Positions 43,964-47,767 of a stretch of 47,767 nt of DNA are shown here, in pieces. Made by a program: the position numbers and the translations under genes. Within the stretch, counting starts at the first letter, position 1. The number at the start of each line of letters is the position of its first letter. This DNA comes from a virus. The notes under the pieces were generated by a model. It searched no databases, was not told the DNA's origin, and worked only from the letters and a program-made list of their open reading frames with translations. The stretch is taken from positions 1-47,767 of IMG/VR virus record IMGVR_UViG_3300043313_001243; one strand, written 5' to 3'.

Positions 43964-44135
43964 GGTCGCTCTCCTTCTCGGTGAAGCGGCGGCAGTCGCA
44001 GTTGGAGTTGGAGCACGCGCCGCGCACGCCGGTGGTCGGGTTGGGCTTGTGCAGGGTCGACAGGCAGCCGCAGGTGCAGCGGGTCGGCTCGTACGGCGTC
44101 TGACCGGTCGCGGCACCCGGGTCCTGGGCGCTCAC
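43956..44135 (-). CDS. Small Cys cluster protein (59 aa)
   Basis: GTG 44135 in a GTGA overlap. VSAQDPGAATGQTPYEPTRC, TCGCLSTLHKPNPTTGVRGA, CSNSNCDCRRFTEKESDRA. Six Cys plus His: CTCGC-x4-H ... CSNSNCDC is a compact metal-binding knuckle. This CxCGx8HxxxxxxGxxGxCxxCxC pattern is widespread in actinobacterial small proteins. Unknown function. Confidence 0.65.
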   Translation of the reverse strand: MSAQDPGAATGQTPYEPTRCTCGCLSTLHKPNPTTGVRGACSNSNCDCRRFTEKESDRA

Positions 44136-44392
44136 GGCGTGCCGCCCTGGTCGGGCCACTCGCGGTAGATCTCCTCGAACAGCGCCTCGGTATGGGCGCG
44201 TTCGGGGTCGGTTTCCTGGTCGGACAAATCGACGGCGACCCGCTCGTGCCGTCTCGACGCATGGGCGTGCTCGTCGCGGGGCCGTCCGCAGTTCATGTAG
44301 TCGCACGGCCGCTCACGGATCGGCGTCTGCTGCGCCAGCTGCGCACCGACCGGGGGCCGCCACACGTGCGAGGTGATCAGCGGGGCGGTCAC
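44132..44392 (-). CDS. Small Cys/His protein (86 aa)
   Basis: GTG 44392 in a GTGA overlap. MTAPLITSHVWRPPVGAQLA, RERPCDYMNCGRPRDEHAHA, then acidic helix RAHTEALFEEIYREWPDQGG. CxxxxCGxxxxxH resembles the previous protein's knuckle. Unknown function. Confidence 0.6.
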   Translation of the reverse strand: MTAPLITSHVWRPPVGAQLAQQTPIRERPCDYMNCGRPRDEHAHASRRHERVAVDLSDQETDPERAHTEALFEEIYREWPDQGGTP

Positions 44393-44712
44393 CGGAGCCG
44401 CCTCGGCCAGAGCGCGAGTGACAGGTCCGTGACGCCGTCACGGTCGACGGTGTAACGGACGTACTGGCCGTCCGGGCGGCGGATCACCAGCCCTGCCTCG
44501 GTGAGCACGTCGAGGTGGTGGGAGATCGTCGGCTGCGTCAGGGTGCCCAGCGCCCGCATCACCTCGCCGGCGCACATGTCAGGCCGGGCGGCGATCAGGG
44601 CAAGGATCTGCACACGTGCCGGCGCGGTGATGGCCTTCGCGACGTCGGCGAGGCGGCGGGCGTCCCAGTCGTCGAGGGGCCCAGCGGTGAACAGGCGCGG
44701 CAGGTCAGGCAT
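44389..44712 (-). CDS. ArsR-family winged HTH regulator (107 aa)
   Basis: ATG 44712 (GTG 44721 is an alternative). LADVAKAITAPARVQILALI, AARPDMCAGEVMRALGTLTQ, PTISHHLDVLTEAGLVIRRP, DGQYVRYTVD: a full ArsR winged helix; recognition helix TQPTISHHLDVL, wing GQYVRY. One Cys (DMCAGE) where metal-sensing ArsR proteins have CxC, so metal sensing is unlikely. A phage-encoded regulator of early or host genes. Overlaps the previous gene by 8 bases. Confidence 0.85.
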   Translation of the reverse strand: MPDLPRLFTAGPLDDWDARRLADVAKAITAPARVQILALIAARPDMCAGEVMRALGTLTQPTISHHLDVLTEAGLVIRRPDGQYVRYTVDRDGVTDLSLALWPRRLR

Positions 44713-45247
44713 CGGAGCCACCGCCGGTCGGCAGGTCCGCCATGTCCAGGTGGCCCTGCGGCTCGGCCGGCGGAGCCAGCAGTTCCTCGAGGGTGCGCTC
44801 GCCCATGGCGGCGAACACCACCCGGGCGGCGTGCGTGGGGCGGACCGTCAGCGACTGCGGCACACCGCCGGGCCGCACGCCCAGCCCGGGGATGACCTCG
44901 CCGGTGGTGGCTTCGGCGACGCTGTCCCCGGACAGAATGCCAGTCGCGAGCAGGTGACCGCGGAACGCGCCGCGGACCTGCTCCACCGTCTCCACCTCAT
45001 CCGGGTGGCGCTGCTTGCACCACGTCAGGAGCAGGTGCTCGTCGAGGACGTAGGGCGTCTCCCGGGACACGGACAGGCTGATCGTTGCCAGATCGGGGAT
45101 GCGCCACGTCGGCGCGGATCCTTCGCGCTTGAGTTCGTCGCGTGCCTCGAGGGCGAGTTCGTCGCGGTAGTACTTGGCGCGGGTGGTGGCGGCGGCGGCG
45201 AGACCCTCGAGGCGCAGCACTTCCTGTAGCCGTTCGGTCCGGTTCAT
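44705..45247 (-). CDS. Hypothetical partner of AAA ATPase (180 aa)
   Basis: ATG 45247 overlaps the ATPase stop in ATGA. N-terminal helix MNRTERLQEVLRLEGLAAAA, TTRAKYYRDELALEARDELK; middle ISLSVSRETPYVLDEHLLLT; C-terminal TLEELLAPPAEPQGHLDMAD. Resembles the small helical proteins that accompany phage recombination ATPases; a recombination or single-strand annealing accessory is inferred from linkage only. Confidence 0.6.
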   Translation of the reverse strand: MNRTERLQEVLRLEGLAAAATTRAKYYRDELALEARDELKREGSAPTWRIPDLATISLSVSRETPYVLDEHLLLTWCKQRHPDEVETVEQVRGAFRGHLLATGILSGDSVAEATTGEVIPGLGVRPGGVPQSLTVRPTHAARVVFAAMGERTLEELLAPPAEPQGHLDMADLPTGGGSDA

Positions 45248-46137
45248 GCGGTCTCCTCGGTGGGCTGGTCGGGGGCGAACTCGGCGGCCCGCTGCTTCCA
45301 CGCGCTGGCCAGGCCGTCGCCCTGCAACTCGGTGAGCTGCCCGGACTTCACCGCGCCGACAATCTGCTTCCAGATCCCCGCAAGCGCCGTCCGGTCGGTG
45401 GCCTCGTAGATCTGCGCGATCAGCAGCTCGTGGGCGGACGGCCCCGCCTGCTCGCCGTCGTCGAGCCAGGACTTGAACGTCTCGGCGAAGTCGCGGCCCG
45501 GCCGGGCGACGATCTCGCCGGACAGTGCCGGGCAGCGGGACTTGACCACGGTCAGCTCGTTGGACAGGTCCATCGACGCGACGAGGTCGAACTCGTACTC
45601 CAGGCCCTCACGCTGCTCGGCCTTCGTGCCGACCTTCTGCATGACCCGCTTGCCGCGGGCGTTCTCACCCTCGACCCAGTCGGTCTTGACCCGCAGGGTG
45701 CAGATGACGTGCCCGGGGTAGGCAAGCAGCGCCTCGACCATCTGCCGCTCGACCGGGCGCATCTCCTTCCAGCCGGACATCCCGTGCCCGCCGGAGCGTT
45801 TCGCGGCCTTGTCGACCTGCTCGAGCATCCCGTCGGTGCCCATCCAGAAGTGCGACAGCGAGTCGACGACGACGACCTCGTAACCGCCCTCGCCGGCGGC
45901 GGCCAGGGCGTCGATGAGGATCTGCGGGCTGTACCTGTGCAGGCCGAGGGTGTCGAAGTCGAACAGGTCGGCGTACTTGGAGGCGCTGCCGTGCTCGGTG
46001 TCGATGACGGCGATCCGCTCGCCGAGCGTCGTGGCGATGGTCAGCGCGGTGTAGGTCTTGCCGGACCCGGACGGCCCGTCGAGGGCGATGCGGCCCTTGG
46101 CAGCCTTCTTCGTGGCCTTGCTGAACGCGAGGGTCAT
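45244..46137 (-). CDS. Phage AAA/RecA-like ATPase (297 aa)
   Basis: ATG 46137 in an ATGA overlap. Walker A DGPSGSGKTYTALTIATTLG (P-loop 21-28), AVIDTEHGSASKYADLFDFD (43-62), Walker B EVVVVDSLSHFW (87-98), then a RecA-type core with GWKEMRPVERQMVEALLAYP. This is the AAA_24-type phage ATPase seen with recombination and replication genes. Residues about 225-297 add a helical C-terminus (HELLIAQIYEATDRTALAGI, WKQIVGAVKSGQLTE), like the domain found in phage recombination proteins. Probably loads or remodels DNA in replication/recombination. Confidence 0.8.
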   Translation of the reverse strand: MTLAFSKATKKAAKGRIALDGPSGSGKTYTALTIATTLGERIAVIDTEHGSASKYADLFDFDTLGLHRYSPQILIDALAAAGEGGYEVVVVDSLSHFWMGTDGMLEQVDKAAKRSGGHGMSGWKEMRPVERQMVEALLAYPGHVICTLRVKTDWVEGENARGKRVMQKVGTKAEQREGLEYEFDLVASMDLSNELTVVKSRCPALSGEIVARPGRDFAETFKSWLDDGEQAGPSAHELLIAQIYEATDRTALAGIWKQIVGAVKSGQLTELQGDGLASAWKQRAAEFAPDQPTEETA

Positions 46138-46340
46138 GACTCCACCTCGGCGATCGGCAGGTCGGTGGACCACTGCGAGCGCGAACCGTCGGCGTGCTCG
46201 ATGACCAAAGACGGCGCCGGGCAGTATCCGATGACCTTGCCCTCGGCCATGACGTGGTGCTCTAGGCCGATCGCACCGGCGTGGACCCGGACGTACGCGG
46301 CGCGGCCGACGAACTCGCGCGCCTGCTCGGAGCTCAGCAC
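46134..46340 (-). CDS. Small beta protein (68 aa)
   Basis: GTG 46340, overlapping the upstream gene by 7 bases. VLSSEQAREFVGRAAYVRVH, AGAIGLEHHVMAEGKVIGYC, PAPSLVIEHADGSRSQWSTD: barrel-like beta pattern. Stop in ATGA with the ATPase. Unknown function. Confidence 0.6.
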   Translation of the reverse strand: MLSSEQAREFVGRAAYVRVHAGAIGLEHHVMAEGKVIGYCPAPSLVIEHADGSRSQWSTDLPIAEVES

Positions 46341-46609
46341 GACGCCACCGCCCCGTGCCAGTCGATCCGGGCGTCCGTGACCCGCCACACTGCGGCCATC
46401 ACCTGCACTTCCTGCTCGGTGGTCGTCGGCGTCATGGCGGTGATGTGCACCGTCGGGCCGGGGCGGATCGCGAGGTGGATGCCGAGGTTGTGGAACTTGT
46501 CGACGAGGCCTTGTGCGGTGGCGAGGGTCAGCGGCCGCTTGACGACGCCGACGGTGCGGTAGCGGCCGAAGCCGTGCACGCCGGTCGGGCGGTAGACGCG
46601 GGTCCTCAT
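46334..46609 (-). CDS. Hypothetical early protein (91 aa)
   Basis: ATG 46609 in an ATGA overlap. MRTRVYRPTGVHGFGRYRTV, KRPLTLATAQGLVDKFHNLG, IHLAIRPGPTVHITAMTPTT. Mixed alpha-beta. Unknown function. Confidence 0.55.
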   Translation of the reverse strand: MRTRVYRPTGVHGFGRYRTVGVVKRPLTLATAQGLVDKFHNLGIHLAIRPGPTVHITAMTPTTTEQEVQVMAAVWRVTDARIDWHGAVASC

Positions 46610-46974
46610 ATCGAGCCCGTCCCCTCGGTGAAGTCAGGCAGGGCGGGTTTGCCGTCGAGGCGGCCGAAGAGGTGTAGCGCGTTCTCGTGGATGTTCACGT
46701 GATCCGCTGGCGGCGCGAACACCTGATACGCCCAGCCGTCACCGAACACGGCCTGATGCAGCAACTTCAGGTCGTCATAGGTGGGCATCTGCGACGGGCG
46801 CGCGATAGAGCCGTGCACCCACTCCTCGCCGTCGTGAGGAGCAACCGAGAGGATCACCGTCGCGGTGCCGTCGAGGGCCTTGAACGCCCACCCGTCCGGA
46901 CCGAACGGGATCGGCGCTGACCAGTTCGAGCGACCGAGAATGCGACGGACGTGCAGCGCATTTATGCTGCTCAC
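46606..46974 (-). CDS. DUF7694-like protein (122 aa)
   Basis: GTG 46974 in a GTGA overlap. VILSVAPHDGEEWVHGSIAR, PSQMPTYDDLKLLHQAVFGD, YQVFAPPADHVNIHENALHL: the order W-HxS, R-P-TYDDL, F-GD, Q-x-F-P, H-x-N-IH-x-LHL is the DUF7694 pattern of phage proteins. Function of the family is unknown. Call from memory of the motif. Confidence 0.65.
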   Translation of the reverse strand: MSSINALHVRRILGRSNWSAPIPFGPDGWAFKALDGTATVILSVAPHDGEEWVHGSIARPSQMPTYDDLKLLHQAVFGDGWAYQVFAPPADHVNIHENALHLFGRLDGKPALPDFTEGTGSI

Positions 46975-47228
46975 GACTCGGCCTTTCGCACGGTGTAGTG
47001 GGTGCGGCCGACCTGGGTGCGCTGCTTGTTCTCCCAGCGGCGGCGGCACCAGATCGCGCCGACCTCGAAGCGGTGGGAGCAGATGATCCGCTCGGCGTCG
47101 AGGTTCGGGAGGTGCCCGACGACCAGCCACGGGAACGGCTTCGCGGCGGCCAGCTCGGCGAGGAGTTCGTCACGCGGCCGGGCGTTCTCGGCCAGCCTCT
47201 TGGCGGCGGCGGTCAGGTCGGCGGTCAT
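46971..47228 (-). CDS. Hypothetical early protein (85 aa)
   Basis: ATG 47228 in an ATGA overlap. MTADLTAAAKRLAENARPRD, LLAELAAAKPFPWLVVGHLP, ICSHRFEVGAIWCRRRWENK. Helical N-terminus, basic Trp/Arg-rich C-terminus with two Cys and a His. Unknown function. Confidence 0.6.
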   Translation of the reverse strand: MTADLTAAAKRLAENARPRDELLAELAAAKPFPWLVVGHLPNLDAERIICSHRFEVGAIWCRRRWENKQRTQVGRTHYTVRKAES

Positions 47229-47521
47229 CGGTCCTCACCGCCCTTCGCGGCGGGGTGAACCGTGGCCAGCGCCATGCGCAGCAGACCGGCGAGCAGGACG
47301 GCCCACCAGTAGCCGATCGTGGGGCACCCGGCGATCCACTCGTGGTGCACGATGCCGACGGCGAGCATCAGCCATAGGCCTCCGAACAGCCACCGTCCGG
47401 CCATCTGGAAGAGCGCGTTCCCGACCTTGCCCCACGCCTTACGGCGGGACTTGCGACGCTGGTCCCTGCGGACGAGGTCGATCAGTGAGGCGGCCAGGTC
47501 CGAGCGGGTAGCGGCGGTCAC
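47225..47521 (-). CDS. Membrane protein (98 aa)
   Basis: GTG 47521 in a GTGA overlap. Basic N-terminal helix (DLVRRDQRRKSRRKAWGKVG), then hydrophobic segments at about 35-58 (FQMAGRWLFGGLWLMLAVGI) and 70-88 (GYWWAVLLAGLLRMALATVH). Unknown function; possibly anchors replication or is an exclusion protein. Confidence 0.6.
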   Translation of the reverse strand: MTAATRSDLAASLIDLVRRDQRRKSRRKAWGKVGNALFQMAGRWLFGGLWLMLAVGIVHHEWIAGCPTIGYWWAVLLAGLLRMALATVHPAAKGGEDR

Positions 47522-47766
47522 CACGACACCACCGCGAGCACGAGCAGCAGCACGGCTGCGAGCAGTCCAGCGCCGCGGGCCTCACGCCACCACGGCGACG
47601 CGGCCTTGCGGTGCTTGGACCGGTACGGCACCGGCCGGGCCTGCTCGCCGGCGTAGACGGACGGGGCCGGGCTGCGGACCTCGGCGGGCAGAGAGTCCAG
47701 CGGCAGCAGCGGCGCCTCATGCACCAGCGTCGCCTCGAGGGCGGCCCGCGGCTGGTCGACGACCGC
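47518..47766 (-). CDS. Membrane-anchored protein, 5' end beyond window
   Basis: The frame is open to the right edge (AVVDQPRAALEATLVHEAPL...). ATG 47724 could start a 68-aa form, but the upstream codons are coding-like, so the gene probably begins outside the window. Soluble, Pro-rich part followed by a C-terminal TM segment (GAGLLAAVLLLVLAVVSW). Stop in GTGA. Unknown family. Confidence 0.55.
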   Translation of the reverse strand, partial: AVVDQPRAALEATLVHEAPLLPLDSLPAEVRSPAPSVYAGEQARPVPYRSKHRKAASPWWREARGAGLLAAVLLLVLAVVSW

Positions 47767-47767
47767 G

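Noticed and set aside
44389-44712. Metal-sensing ArsR/SmtB regulator
   Set aside because: The expected CxC metal ligands are missing; only a single Cys is present, so it is called simply as a winged-HTH regulator.

Overview
The window is a high-GC actinobacteriophage genome segment, apparently a temperate siphovirus of a mycelial or related actinomycete. Supporting features are the roughly 70 percent GC content with GC-rich third codon positions, many GTG starts, an integrase with the Cys-containing insert seen in actinobacterial integrases, DUF2637 and TraB/FtsK-type proteins, and a tRNA-Thr(CGT) fragment of actinobacterial type. Genus cannot be fixed from the sequence.

Layout, left to right. 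1-1934 (minus): a leftward early operon starting at an operator/promoter at 1924-1966 and running off the left edge; it holds two small helix-turn-helix proteins. 2188-3851 (plus): CI-like repressor and tyrosine integrase. 3892-4515: a DUF5662-like gene. 4505-4760: a complete phage attachment site, consisting of the 3' half of tRNA-Thr(CGT) flanked on BOTH sides by paired 10-bp arm repeats. 4767-6900: small accessory genes on both strands. 6955-11628: a transfer-like module, made of a ribbon-helix-helix regulator with palindromic operators, a small membrane protein, a DUF2637 protein with a nested gene, a run of 39-62 aa peptides, a 686-aa FtsK/TraB-type DNA translocase, and a cluster of 9-bp repeats. 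11703-14428 (minus): lysis region (endolysin, membrane proteins, tRNA-like element, holin). 14455-35478 (minus): structural genes in reverse order, from tail hub back through tape measure, -1 frameshifted tail chaperone, major tail protein, connector genes, surface proteins, major capsid, scaffold, MuF-like protein, portal, large terminase and small terminase. 35485-35651: non-coding, the usual place for cos. 35652-40151 (minus): HNH and GIY-YIG-type nucleases, Zn-ribbon proteins, two Xre regulators, and a winged-helix replication-initiator candidate whose gene contains an iteron-like array. 40444-47767 (minus): a chain of 25 mutually overlapping small genes, many Cys-rich, including an AAA ATPase and an ArsR-type regulator.

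Read along the minus strand, the order is early genes - terminase - head - tail - lysis - attP/int - repressor - early genes. That is the standard order of a temperate siphophage genome that is circular or circularly permuted and has been opened inside the early operon. The intact attP in the middle argues against an integrated prophage. The two window ends do not join in frame, so some sequence is probably missing between them.

The most unusual content is a mycelial-conjugation-type module (translocase, DUF2637 protein, dedicated RHH switch and possible clt-like repeats) inside a complete phage chassis that also carries a candidate iteron origin. Also notable are regulatory start codons embedded in operators with leaderless-type promoters, a gene nested out of frame in the DUF2637 gene, and a leader-peptide/hairpin arrangement in front of the initiator. 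All functional calls come from reading the sequence; no database search was possible.
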